The position numbers and the translations under genes were made by a program. The notes below the pieces were generated by a model that was given only the letters and a program-made list of their open reading frames with translations, searched no databases and was not told where the DNA came from. A stretch of DNA of 64,000 nucleotides. It comes from Cliona cf. orientalis (lineage: Eukaryota > Porifera > Demospongiae > Clionaida > Clionaidae). This document shows positions 1 to 11,359 of this stretch, one piece after another; positions within the stretch are counted from its first letter, which is position 1; each line of letters starts with the position of its first letter. Location: the NCBI GenBank assembly GCA_963930775.1, contig OZ005692.1, forward strand, positions 6,682,135 through 6,746,134. Direction: 5' to 3'.

Positions 1-119
1 CAGCTGTCTTAAATGACAGCTTGCCAGAGGAACCTTGGGCAATAGAAGAACGTGCTAGTCTCACATACCAGCCTCTCAATCTTAGGAGGACTCTCATAAC
101 CTTGCTTGAAATGATATGA
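1..119 (+). CDS. 3' terminal exon of an unrecognised gene (partial)
   Basis: The frame starting at base 3 is open from the window edge to a TGA at 117-119. It gives a 38-residue tail with ordinary protein composition (contains PEEPWAIEERASLTYQ and ends in LLEMI). The other two frames hit stops within a few codons. I do not recognise the family. The exon is probably the end of a gene lying mostly upstream of the window. It could be a chance frame, but codon use and lack of repeats favour coding. Confidence 0.45.
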   Translation, partial: AVLNDSLPEEPWAIEERASLTYQPLNLRRTLITLLEMI

Positions 120-287
120 GGATTTCATTGTGCGTGAAGGGCCAATTTTAGACAATATTTAATACCTTTTCACAATTTAATTTAGCCTGATTCTTGTCAC
201 ACCCATTGGTGGGATTCAAATAATATTATTACACTGTATAGGACTAGGATGCATTTGTCGATCATGCTAGCCAAGTGATTATAAGTA

Positions 288-680
288 CAGTCCAACCTCG
301 ATTATCCGAACCCCTTTGGCCAAGGGGAAATTTGGAACCGTTCGGATAAGCAAAAAGTTCGGATAATGTTGACCACACCCACTGGATCGATTATGCATGC
401 AAAAATGTATCATTGACAGATTTATCGAGCTTTTTGATGATTTTAATCCCATCCTCGATTGATAGAACGCTTACCATGCGTTTCTTTTACTTCTTTGAGC
501 ATTAAAACTAGATTTGATAGCAGTGCAGCAGCTGGCAACGACGCGACGTAGGTTTACTGCGCATGCGCAATCCAGTCACGTGGTCACAATGTGTGCTTTA
601 ACCCTGAATTTTCTTTGCATCTCGAGTTCGGATAATCGAGAGTTCGGATAATCGATGTTCGGATAATCGAGGTTGGACTG
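288..680. mobile_element. MITE with TA target duplication
   Basis: Terminal inverted repeats begin CAGTCCAACCTCGATTATCC on the left and end with its complement on the right, flanked on both sides by TA (286-287 and 681-682). The right end also carries extra copies of the gttcggataatcga unit. No transposase frame is present, so it is non-autonomous. TIR form and TA duplication fit the Tc1/mariner/pogo group. An NRF-1-like palindrome (TGCGCATGCGCA, 558-569) lies inside. Confidence 0.85.
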
Positions 681-740
681 TATATCTTGAAAGAGTGCCT
701 CAGCTACGTATATAATGTACAATACCCTTGAGTGCTGCAG

Positions 741-980
741 CTATAGCACTATTTCTCGGTATCTGCCTTGAAGCTCTGTGCAGCCTCCATATCCCCATGG
801 ACAAACTATTGACCAGTGAATGTGACAGGAACCTTGCTGAAACTTTCTGAATGAGTGTTGAATATCATTTGCATATCTTATCAAAATTCCTTCATACATT
901 TGTGTAGAATTCTCATATAGAATTTTGCTCCATACCCAGGCCCTTTGAGGAGGAGGGAGAGGAGAAAGGGCCTTGTACAT
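741..980 (-). CDS. Possible terminal exon of an unknown minus-strand gene
   Basis: A minus-strand frame of 79 codons ends in a stop at 741. The translated protein has a mixed, protein-like composition (for example ILIRYANDIQHSFRKF and WGYGGCTELQGRYREI). No family is recognised and no upstream exon could be joined with confidence because a MITE begins at 1001. It may be a decayed or chance frame. Confidence 0.22.
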   Translation of the reverse strand: MYKALSPLPPPQRAWVWSKILYENSTQMYEGILIRYANDIQHSFRKFQQGSCHIHWSIVCPWGYGGCTELQGRYREIVL

Positions 981-1000
981 ACCAATTGCGCATGCATTGT

Positions 1001-1307
1001 CAGGGTTTCTTTCAGGGGGGGCGGGGGGGGGGGCATTCGCCCCCCCTTGGAACCACTTTGCCCCCCCTTGGCATTCTCACATTGTCAATTACAAATACTG
1101 TGACAGACAAATAGGCAATGGCACAGCTAATTTTGGCTGTCAGATTGCGCCAGAAACGGTCTGAGAGGACCTAAATTCCAAAAATTTTCTGGGGGAGGAC
1201 CCCCAGACCCCCCTTTATGGCGTGTTCTTGGATTGTACTTTGCCCCCCCAAATTTCACCAAACCCTGGTTTCGCCCCCTCTTGGGAAATTTTCTGAAAGA
1301 AACCCTG
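1001..1307. mobile_element. MITE with 15-bp TIRs and apparent 5-bp target duplication
   Basis: The ends are CAGGGTTTCTTTCAG (1001-1015) and its exact complement (1293-1307). ATTGT flanks both sides, which reads as a 5-bp target duplication. The interior is rich in G and C runs and includes a cccccagacccccc block that recurs near 62.58 kb. There is no coding capacity. Confidence 0.8.
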
Positions 1308-1944
1308 ATTGTCAATCACTCGGAATTGGGGTGACTGTATTTGCCTTGGATACCTTCTGCATGTTCTCATATTTCAGTATGTAAGCCATCGATATCATAC
1401 ATCAATCACACTAACCGTGAGCTATACTTGTGTGATCTTTGTAATTACGCAAGCACCACATGACTTTTGGGTGCAACGGCATAGAATATTGATCAATTCC
1501 AATAAGTATTGCTGCATGCGCTGACCGTATGTATACCAGGCCCTTTCTTATCCCTCGTTTTGCCGAACGGCCTGGGCATGAGGCTAATAGAATTTTTAAG
1601 AAAACCATGTAATACTCTTCTCTGGAGGCCTATGTTATGATGCAATGTCGTGCATAATATTTTGGAGGGAGGGGAGGGAGGAGGGGGGGCCTTGGGGTAT
1701 TATTAGTGATGCATGCTCATATTGGAAATGACCTACAGCTGTATGTGTGATTGTACTACTACATGTACATGTAGGTGTATGCATGATCACCAAACTAAAA
1801 TCCTTGAAATTCACCAAAATTTATTCCTTGTGTACATAGTCTATTTTCCTACTATAATATTATACATTATACATACCCGTATGTTATTAATTTTGAATAA
1901 TGCTTGATGCTCTCTATTGTTTGTATACAAACACACACACACAG

Positions 1945-2798
1945 TACTCATGATTTTATTGCCACTATTTGCTCTTAGTGGTATCCTAGCGTACTTTCTG
2001 ATCAAACAAATTGACAAAGAAGAAAAAGCAAAGCAGAAAAAAGGTATGACATTGTGTTAATGAGTATAGAATGTAAATTTTAATAATGGTACTCGCTTTA
2101 GATGTTTGGAATACACGCATGTACACCCATCTGCGCAGATTTGTCCCTATCCCTGGATAATATGAGTATTGGCTATAATATTATTATAGGCTAACTACAA
2201 GTATAGCTTTGCAGCACTTGTATTATGTATGAGTGAGGCTGATAAAGTGTGAACTGTAGGGTACTGATTAGAGGGGGTAGAATCTTGCAGAACTCGCTAA
2301 GCCAGTTATCATTGCTTCCTCAGCATGTACATATATTGTGAGCAACAAGGAAGGCCAAGGCTTGATAGATTAACTACCAATACGGCGCATATATCCTCAT
2401 TCCACTCCACGTACAATGTATGTTAGTGGAGGCTGAAGTTGTAGGGAAGCTGTACATGCACAATCATGATTATTATGGTTCAAATGAAATTTTGAAGAGC
2501 GAGATACAATGTCATGTACTGTTGATAGCAGGTGCTATGCATACAAACCCTTGGTAGTACTCCTTGATGGTACACAGTGTGGCTATAGTAACTACTTCTA
2601 GAAATGTAGCAGTGTTTTAGAAGGGGGCATAGTTGTAATACAACATGCACACCCTATAATGTATCTGCATAGCTTGGTGGCCATGACTGTCATTGTACAA
2701 TTTGTATGTTAATTTTCTGATCTGCAGGTCAAAAGGCTAAGATGATTCAGAAAGCAAAGAGAGCATCACATAGGAACAGTGGCAAGAAGAATCAATAG
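1945..2798 (+). CDS. SMIM15: SMIM15-like small membrane protein (3' exons)
   Basis: Two exons, 1945-2043 and 2728-2798, join in phase 1 across a GT-AG intron and end at TAG (2796-2798). The product has a hydrophobic helix (ILLPLFALSGILAYFLI) followed by a Lys/Gln/Glu-rich tail (KQIDKEEKAKQKKGQKAK). This order, spacing and tail composition match the C-terminal two thirds of animal SMIM15, a single-pass protein of about 75 residues and unknown function. The exon opens on a phase-1 acceptor, so a short upstream exon encoding the usual N-terminal 20-30 residues is expected, but I could not find it. Alternatively translation starts at the ATG at 1950, giving 54 residues. Confidence 0.65.
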
Positions 2799-2966
2799 CA
2801 AACAAATTTTATTATCTATTATTAACCTCACTTTGTATTACCATGCTTCATATTATCTGGAATGACCACCTATGTTCATGCACTTGTATATGTTCGGAAA
2901 TGGTCGTCACAGCAATTGCCGTGTATTTCCGTATACTAGTTCATATATTCAGTCACATGGCCTACC

Positions 2967-2972
2967 CACGTG
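2967..2972. promoter_or_regulatory. CACGTG E-box upstream of Max
   Basis: A palindromic CACGTG lies between the end of the SMIM15-like gene and the putative 5' untranslated exon of Max. CACGTG is the established binding site of Max homo- and heterodimers, so autoregulation is possible. A single hexamer can occur by chance. Confidence 0.4.
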
Positions 2973-2989
2973 AGGTACAAAAGTCATGA

Positions 2990-3144
2990 TCAATGGTGTT
3001 TTGAAGGTGGACGAGGGGAGAGCGTCGCCGATCCAGTCACTTTGAGGGGTCTCCGTTAAGTGTTCTCATTGAAAAAGCCATCGGCGATCGCCATTAACCC
3101 GTCTTCGCATCTTGAATCCTTCGTTTCGACTCGATTTGGTCCAA
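2990..3144 (+). other. Putative 5' untranslated exon of Max
   Basis: This stretch is richer in CG dinucleotides than its surroundings and ends at a strong donor (aa|gtgagt, 3145). The first coding exon of Max opens behind an acceptor at 5795, so a non-coding leader exon upstream is required. This is the best candidate by composition and donor quality; it is not proven. Confidence 0.35.
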
Positions 3145-3280
3145 GTGAGTTTGAATTTTTTGACGGCACATGTCACTCGTGGTAGTTTTCGTTTACCGCA
3201 AATGGGTGTGTCTCGAATTCAAAGAATGGGTGTGTACGTCCAAGTGTCAGTATAAAAAAATCGTGCAATATTTTTCTATA

Positions 3281-3536
3281 AGGCCAAATAAAATTGAATA
3301 TTAGTTTCTCATCCCCGCCCGCCTCTAGTTTTTCCTCTGCCTGACCACATTTTATTTCATGAATATCATTAAAACTATCTGCACAAGGCATTACGTCATA
3401 GACTCGCCCATTTTTAATGAAATTCATGATGACATTTAATGATATTCATGACAAAAAATAAAATAAAAAGCCACCCTCCCGCCTGGGGAAATTCCTGAAC
3501 ATAGGATGAGAAACTAATAATCAATTTTGCTTGGCC
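3281..3536. mobile_element. MITE/foldback element
   Basis: Left arm starts AGGCCAAATAAAATTGAATA. The right arm (about 3503-3536) is its imperfect complement, and an inner pair around tttaatgatattcatga also matches inverted. There is no coding capacity. It lies in the putative first intron of Max. Confidence 0.65.
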
Positions 3537-5082
3537 TAAGTAGGCTGTTTCATTTATTAACCCTGTTGGCAATCTTGGACACTGCTCCCTCTGCATGGTA
3601 CATGTATGAACTTTTTTGTTTACATACTTAATTTATGCGTTGTGTGCATGTGTAGTGTTTACATACCAAATTGTGTTCATGCCCACACTGGCCTTGGGTT
3701 TGGCTAAGGGCTGGGTTTTCATTTGACTTATATAAATCTAGTGCAGGCTAATGACAGTTTCAGTTTTCACAAAGTGGGTGGACCTACCTCCATGGTTACA
3801 CTGTACTTTTCATTGAGGACCTATATTTAAGTTGAATATTGTAATTATTTCATAGCTATTAACGAATATCATTTCATTCCAGAAATGCTGAATTTATTGA
3901 GGATATGGCCTTGGCTATATGATTTTGTACATGTGGTATACACCTTTAGGAAGAAGTACAGCTTGGAATTGGGGGAGGGAGGGGAGGTTTATTCAAGAAT
4001 GAGTGGGATCATAATTGTGGCTGGTAGTCGTGGTAGGTACTGATGGGCGTGACTGGAGAAATTGAAAGTGTATGTAGAGATGTCAGGCTTCACTACTTGA
4101 CAAGTGTCCATGTTGCAGTGATTCATTGTTTTCCATGGGTGGGGGATATTTGATGTCATAGGATACTTGAACTGCACACAGCAGCAGATTCCTGAAATTA
4201 TTCAGTTACTGGCTTGTTTTTTGTACATGTAGATGGATATTTGCATTGTGGTTCTGCATGATTATGCCACACGTACCAGTAAAGCGCTTTCACCAGTACA
4301 GCTATGGCCTCCTGGCAACAGGGAAATGATTGGATAAGGGTATCGAGTACTAGCTATACTGTTGAGGGGGTATGGATCCTTCCCCCTGTAACTGAATCAC
4401 TGAGTGCCTAATTTAATTATATTAGCGAGGCATGTCCAGCATTTTGGAGGAAAGGATTGACAATGTGTGAAGGTCCTTGTTGAGGACTTGTACAGGGAGT
4501 CACCTTGTAGTGTAGAATAGCTGTTGCAATGATATGGGCATGTTAATATGCTGCTCACTTGTTTTAAAGTTGAGTACTTGTGCCAGACCTTGTAGCATAG
4601 TGTATTGCAATAGTGGTGGTTGTGTTAACATGCTGCTTTTGCTTGTTTCAACCTTTCATGACCTTGTTGTCACAGTTACTGTATACTATAGAAATACTTT
4701 CCAAACCTCTTAACAAACACTTACATTGAGGGTTGTGAAGAGGCTAATTACCATGAAGCCATGAATATGATTTTTTGGTTGTTTTGGCAAGCCTACTCAG
4801 AAAAGTATGAAGGTGCTTATGAGCATTAAAGGGATCCACCTCTGTATACATATTTCTGACAATAAGTATTTCCCCATCTGTTTTTCAACATTTGTGCATG
4901 TCAAAATCAGAGATTCACGTTTTCTAGATAGAAGGAGAGCGGAGGGGGCAAGAATCAAGTCTGAAGGAGAAATGGATAAATTTAATTAACTGCCAATATT
5001 CTGGGGGAGGCTAGCAGATACCCCTTTCCCCCTTTCCTGAGTGAAATTCTAAGTACATAGTAACCACATTCTGTGTTTTTGC
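3537..5082. other. Non-coding stretch, probably Max intron 1
   Basis: There is no convincing exon, RNA gene or terminal repeat here. The sequence is AT-rich with scattered TG/TA runs. Two imperfect copies of a short unit (caccttgtagtgtagaatagctgttgcaat-like) occur around 4500-4640. Confidence 0.5.
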
Positions 5083-5739
5083 TGTGATCGGGTCTGAGAC
5101 ATATTGTCATAACGCGCATATGGCACAATGCGCGTTTTTAGCATCTCCAGCCAAAAAAATATCAAAGTCCAGTTTTTGCCATATTTACATGTATATTGAG
5201 GAACTTTTCTACTAACTGCTGCCACCGCCTACGGAGGGCAAGCGTAACGAAATAAGCCTTCATTTTGACTTACCTAGTCTCTACAGCTGCCGTACGTACA
5301 AAGAGGCTGTTGCTATGGGTGTTAATTAGAATTCCCGCCAGCAGGCTATCTAGATACATCAAACTACTGTACGTTTGCTCACCTTTTTAGCTTCTTGGGC
5401 GTCAAAGAATAATAGGTGCCTGTTATCAATAACGAAATCTGAATGATTGATCTTTATGTTCATTTCGAACGGCTCCTATGGCCATTTAATTGATTTCTGA
5501 TTCACACGTAGTATATGGAAACGCTATACATTGTACGTGTGCATAGCAACGCATTTAGACCGTATTTTCTCGATTATTGGGGGTGTGGCACGATTGCAAA
5601 GCTCTATAGCCAAGCACATGATGTGTCTCAGACTTTGATACCTATGAGATACATATATATAGCTATCCAAATATACAGCTACAGTAACTAAATTTTTATG
5701 GATTGACAAATGTGGCGGGTTTTCTTGGATCCGGTCACA
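5083..5739. mobile_element. DNA transposon copy, TGTGAYCGG family
   Basis: Ends are TGTGATCGGGTCTGAGAC (left) and its related inverted form ending GGATCCGGTCACA (right). The interior matches the elements at 19528-20251 (inverted) and 29290-29767, including an attattgggggtgtggc block. A 101-codon minus-strand frame here is only repeat sequence. The element sits just upstream of the first coding exon of Max. Confidence 0.8.
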
Positions 5740-5809
5740 TTTGTACTTGATGGGCTGTACATGGTATTTAAGATGTCCACACATTACAGCTACAGGTGGT
5801 GTGAGCGAG

Positions 5810-8800
5810 ATGAGTGAAGAGGGTGACATTGATGTGGAGAGTGCGGAAGATGTTCCTGATATTGCGGTGGAGGCAACTGCAACAACAGTCGAAGACAGGT
5901 CTGAAGTCTACTCACCAACGGTCAGTGGAGTTCATAATACTGTACCCTCACGAAAGAGGGAGAATATCGGCCCAACCCACTTTGAACTCAATTTTCTGTC
6001 AAAGTCTCTAATAAGCACCCATATGTAGCCACACATGCGCAATCACTATTAGTGGGTGTGGCGACAGTGGTACTTCGAATACCGGCCCTTTCTAGGTTGT
6101 TTATCAGGTGTACCTTGCCCATAGGCCCTTTTTCGCGAAGGTGTGTGTTTATTTTTAATTATGCATGCTGTATCTACGTTGTAAATGTACATGCATATTA
6201 TATGTATGAATGTATATGTACAACATCGTGTAAATGTATGCGTACGTGCTACTTGGTATTCATGTGCTAGTTGATTAATAAATCTACCTCCTCTCTCACT
6301 CAGTGCTCATTTATGGGTAATTGGTTGTAATCAGTGCCCCAGATTCGCATCTGCAAATTGCCACTTAGGTGTTCTTTATAAGATCAGTGGGTGAATATGA
6401 TGGCTCAGCATTTTTTATCAGGACGTGTACAAGTGTATCTCCTTTATACATGTACATGTATAGTATAATAATTATTATATAAATACATGTACCTAAGTAA
6501 AAGTTGTGATAAATTATTCGTAATGAATACTATCATCAGAGTGGGTGGAGGAGGTTGAGTGTGGTTGGTTAGATAAATCCATGGACTTCTTGCAGGGTGG
6601 TCACATGGACAAGCGTGCTCACCACAATGCCCTGGAGAGGCGGAGAAGGGACCACATCAAGGATTCATTTCATGGTCTCAGAGACTCCATCCCTTCCCTG
6701 CATGGAGAGAAGGTACTGCATGTGCTGTTTGCCATAATAGAGGGAAACATTTGTGAGGCTGCATTTAGAACCCCCCCTCGAAAGAACTCCTGAAAGCAGT
6801 TCTGATTTAATTGTAGGGAGCTTGCCAAGTTTTTGTCAGGGAAACCTTATGAGTGCAGCCCAGTGTGTACAGAATTCTTCTGTGAAGTTATCATTTACCT
6901 CCCCCAAAGTTTCCCCGCTACTCCTCATCTTCAATAAATGCCTACAGTTGCTTTCATTCGTATCTTGCTTGTGTAGATTTCCCGTGCCCACATTTTGAAT
7001 AAGGCAACAGATTACATCAGAGTCATGCATAAGAGTGGATTATCACGAGAGGTTGGTTCAGTTGTGTGCCTGTTCATCTTAAACTGCTACATGAGATTGT
7101 ACATGTATGTCCATCCATTGAGTGAGTATTGAGGAACTAGTGCATGCATTGGTAATGTTGTGTGGAGTGTCTGTGTACATGTGACTGGTATATTAATCGC
7201 TACCATGCAGCAAGAAATCCAACAGTTGAAAAGAAGAAATGAGATCTTGGAAGAACAGGGTAATTACACAAACGATTAACTAAGACATTGTGATCCACAT
7301 GTACATTACATATTATATTTAGTTTATACTTGTCTTTGATGTATAGGTTCACCTACTGGGGAGAGTATCCCTCCAAAAGCATGTGCTAAATAATATTTAA
7401 TAATAGTGTATAGTACACCTATAGCTAGTTAATGCATCAGATTCTGCTTTCCCCACCTCTCTCAATTTTGAACCCTTAGGTATAATCAAGGGCTTATAGT
7501 GGTGTAATCTAGCCCTACGTATGTGGTAACATTTTTACAGTACGTGCCCTGGAGGCTGCTAGGGCTCTGGGCAGCACTGAAAGTGCAGAGGACATCCTAC
7601 AGTCAGTGGCGGAGAAAGTAGAGAGCAGGCAGCAACAGCAAAGCAAGGCTAACTCAACATCGGTAAGAATTCAAATCACGAAAGTGAATTGTAGACTCTT
7701 TTGGTGGAATTTGGTCATGTGATGTCATTGATACCCTGCAGACTACTACTACCAGTGGAAAATCGGAGAGAAACAACAGTACAGATAAATCCAGTGGGGG
7801 GAAGACCAGTCAGCAGTCTAGTGGTGGCTCCAGCAAACAACCTACACCAGTAGTAGTCAAGGGTGGGTGATTCTCGCCTCCAGTGATCGAAATTGATACT
7901 AATTATTGCATACCATGTTATACTTAGGTGGTGAAGCATCTAACTCTCTCACTACTAACCACATGAGTATCCTAGCTAAGAATCAGTCTCTGCTGTCAGC
8001 TCTGCAGAAGAATCTCTCTTCTCCCAACCTGCCAGCCAGCATCAAGTCTCTAGCAGCGCGAGTCTTAGCCTCTCCCCTTGGAAGAACGCAAGGTATGATT
8101 CTAGCTACCCACAGGCAGGGGTTTAAAAGCAGGTTGTATAGGAAAGTATGGCAACATTGTGGGAACCCTGTAAATTAGCTTGTAACAATTATAGTACAGT
8201 TGCAATAGTAGCATGGTAGTGGTTTCTACTTCTTGTGGTTTATACTAATGTCATGCTAATGCTGAATCAGCTGATTTCCATGTGGATTGACATTAGATAG
8301 CCACAATGTGAAACTAGCACATGTGGTCAATCTGTACATTTAACATTGGTGTAGGAAGCAGAGTAGCCGGGGGAGGGGTATGGTTGTTCCTAGCAGATTG
8401 CGGCAACACCCAAATAATACGATGTCATACAATGTAGCATACACATAGCCATATACCAGCAGCATTTGTTGTAGATCTAGCCAGCTATACTGACGACCTT
8501 TTCCTACTGAACTAACACCCACTACATTATCATAATTATGATTGGCTCCACCTCCACAGCCTACCCACTTCCAAACTTTGCAAGTATATAAAGTATAAAC
8601 TGCTCAAGTATGAACTTGGGAAGAACATACGATTTATTGCTAATACTCGTTCCCTCTCTAGCAGTGAATTCAGGTGGAAACATACCTCGTGGTATAGTGA
8701 CAGCCACTACCGTTCCCAAGGGCAGCTCGTTCACCTCCTCTCCATTACCCAATACATTGCAGCAACAGCTCCAACCGCAGCAGCAAGCAAAAACCAATCA

Positions 8801-10108
8801 GACACACACAAAGTCATCACTAACCGATACTCCTCCAAAAGTTCCTACAGCAGCCAACACTACCCCTTCAACTAATGAACATGCTTCTCCAGTCATTACC
8901 AACTGCTCTAAGCCTCCAAACACTCACAACACTGCAACGGTCAGCAGTCCAGACAAGACCGCTGTTGAATCATCCTCACCCTCTCCACTCACACAAACCA
9001 CAAACTCAGATGCCTCAAAAGCTGTAACTGCTGTTGCATCCTCTGCTCCTTCTTCTTCATCATCGACTCTAACAACGTCAGCAAACACTACTCCTGTCAC
9101 GGCATCAAGCCTGGCATCTCAGTTGCTTGATGCACACTCATTACTTCAGCAGCAAGGAGCTGGTACTACCAACTCATCCCCTGCTGCCGTGGTGAACTCA
9201 ACAACTACCATACCGTTGATTTCTCCAGAGTTGTTAGCTCAAGTGAGCTCCTTCTTGAATGTGCCTGGTCAAAATGCCTCCCTGCCGGATGCATCTGAGA
9301 GTGTGGCTGGGGTGTCTGCTTCTGAATCTTCAGACCAAGGTAAAATATTAAATTTTGTGAAATTACAATGTAAAATTGATGTCGTCCAAGGCTAGCTATG
9401 CACCAAAGTGGTGGCTGAGTTTGTGCACGCGATGTTGCATGAAGATGCTCTATAGGTCTGTCTATTAGTGAGGCCCTGGATTTGCTGTCATACACATTTT
9501 TATGCAATCTTCAGCTTATATGTGAGCGAATTTGAGAAAAGGGGTAACTTCGCGCAAAACGCGATTTTTTGTCACTTTTCAGCCTACCACCATTTCAAGC
9601 CAGTAAGAGCCCTAGGCTTCAGACTTGGTTTGCAAGCAGTTTGGACCTTCTACTTCACAGATCCAACGTTAGAAGCTAGAGCAAGCCTCCTGTCTCGAGC
9701 GGTGAGCCGCCAAAGAGGGCCATAAAACGGCGTTTTTAGAACGCGATCAACGCGCGCGCTCGCCCCGCCCATACCGGAAGTGGGCGGGACTCGCGATTTG
9801 CAGCGAGTGTAGTAGGATGATGGAAGAATATTCATACCAGGTTTGAAGTTCATAGCTACTATGGTTCCAAAATTATAAGCGTTTTAAAACCAAAATTCGG
9901 GAAATGCGCGAAGTTACCCCTTTTCTCAAATTCGCTCACATATGATAGCTATTGCAAAGATTATCATTATCACAAAATTAATGGTTGTCTTTTATCAACC
10001 GTAGACTCCCTGTCCGTTGACGCCAGTTTGCAAGGTATCAAAAGGCCAAGTTCTTCACAAGAATTGGATTCTGAACACTCTGTGAAGAAAATACATCTTG
10101 AAGCATGA
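5810..10108 (+). CDS. MAX: Max bHLH-leucine zipper transcription factor
   Basis: Nine coding exons join in phase: 5810-5920, 6596-6712, 6977-7051, 7211-7259, 7541-7662, 7742-7862, 7928-8092, 8662-9339, 10005-10108; 513 residues. The N-terminus [17 protein letters not shown] parallels the acidic start of vertebrate Max. The basic helix 1 region ([20 protein letters not shown], about 42-61), helix 2 ([13 protein letters not shown], about 78-90) and zipper ([20 protein letters not shown], about 102-121) are almost the vertebrate sequence, as is the extreme C-terminus VKKIHLEA. Max is the nuclear obligate partner of Myc and Mxd proteins and binds CACGTG. The oddity is length: vertebrate Max has about 160 residues, whereas here some 350 Ser/Thr/Gln-rich residues, largely in the 678-bp eighth exon, separate zipper and tail. 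The His, Glu and Arg contacts of the basic region are intact. Confidence 0.95.
5941..6143. mobile_element. MITE fragment, CCGTACCCTCGCGAAAG family
   Basis: It starts tgtaccctcacgaaagaggg and ends with ggccctttttcgcgaagg, which are degraded forms of the termini of the 526-bp element at 37460-37985. It lies in a Max intron, directly after the first coding exon. Confidence 0.6.
9521..9940. mobile_element. MITE in the last intron of Max, TA target duplication
   Basis: About 35-bp inverted termini start TGTGAGCGAATTTGAGAAAA and are near perfect. TA flanks both sides (9519-9520, 9941-9942). No transposase frame is present. The near-identical arms suggest a fairly recent insertion. Confidence 0.85.
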
Positions 10109-10514
10109 AAGCACCAGTTACCACTAGCAAAGCAAAGCAAAGCAAGATATTACTATTATAGATTGAATATAATGTGCTAGCCAGGGCTGGTATATATAAA
10201 TATTATTACTGTCTCCATTTTTGAGCGTAAAGTTTTAGTGGATTGTACTGTGTATGTGTACCGGTATATATATATTGTATAGGTCATCCTTCTTTTAGTG
10301 TGTTTATACATCAGTCCAGTTTTTGTGATGTAGTTGTGCCCTTTTTTTCTATTGTATAGATAAATTTTTGAAGAAAAAATTCAATTTGCAGAAGTTGTTT
10401 GTTACTTGAGTGGGCATTAGTCGTGCGCACGGTCTTGAGCTCAACCACGCAATTTGAGTCCCTTTCACAATCATCACGAGGTAGCTTGCTCTGATCTGAT
10501 ACCTAATCTCGAAG

Positions 10515-10882
10515 ATGCTCTCTTCCATCTACATTTGTGTGCTGGTGGTATTGGCGTCCCGGTACGCATTGTCATGGTGTCCCAGGGCAAAGTTGCCCCG
10601 CTGCTGGCGGAAGAATTCACTGCCAACATGATACAAAATAAGTTCAATCACAATTGATTTGTCATCAATCACACCTGTGCTGGGACCTATTACTCGAGCT
10701 TCTAGCATAATATGATCTGCGCTGGCTGTGCTGTCGTTGACATTGCCAGCAATAACCACAGTCACCCATCTCCTCTCACTAGTTCTGTTTCTATCAGCCT
10801 GCTAGATTTCTTGAAAGAATCCTCCACTCAGTACGTTGTACGAAATGACTAACCTCGTGAACAAGTCAACTTGTGCCACCAT
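10515..10882 (+). pseudogene. Truncated pseudogene of the secreted ependymin-like gene at 22.0 kb
   Basis: The DNA from about 10393 to 10882 is a close copy of 21875 to about 22395, including upstream sequence, start codon and the signal-peptide region. It is broken: two extra bases after the signal-peptide codons shift the frame, a TGA replaces the glycine codon in the NHNG stretch, and a CAGCAG of the intact gene reads cataat. The match stops abruptly near 10882. No intron differences are visible, so mechanism (segmental copy or retrocopy) is open, but shared upstream sequence favours DNA duplication. Confidence 0.85.
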
Positions 10883-10918
10883 AGATAATAGAGGGGGGAG
10901 GAGGGATCGGAAACGTAC

Positions 10919-10976
10919 AGTACATAGATAGTAGAAAGGATAAAATACCCTTTTACCTTTTCTACTGTCTATGTAC
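10919..10976. repeat. Near-perfect 26-bp hairpin
   Basis: The arms GTACATAGATAGTAGAAAGG and the complement of ccttttctactgtctatgtac pair over about 26 bp with a 5-6 base loop and one or two mismatches. It begins just past the breakpoint of the pseudogene. It could be a small foldback element or a precursor of a small RNA; sequence alone cannot decide. Confidence 0.5.
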
Positions 10977-11359
10977 ATATTTATGATACCATCCAAGTAA
11001 GCACACTGATGTTACACCATGCAACTATTAAGTTGGGATTGCTACAACCCATTGATGAAATTTTTTATTAGTACTATTATATTTACGCCTTAATCTACTC
11101 AAGAAAGACCTTGGACATAGATTTAATTTTAGTATGTCCATTGTATCAAGAGTGTATACAGCATGATTACCATTTCTAAGCACCCAACTTTATCCACCAA
11201 TGACTTGGCCTGCACGTGAATTAATTGACAATGTACGCCTAAGCAGTTTAAAGAAAATTATCCATCTAGTCGTGTTATCATTGATTGTATGGCACTATTT
11301 CCATCATCCCTTACTGTTTAGTCATCTACTTGGTCATCTTATGAGCATAACATAGTGCT

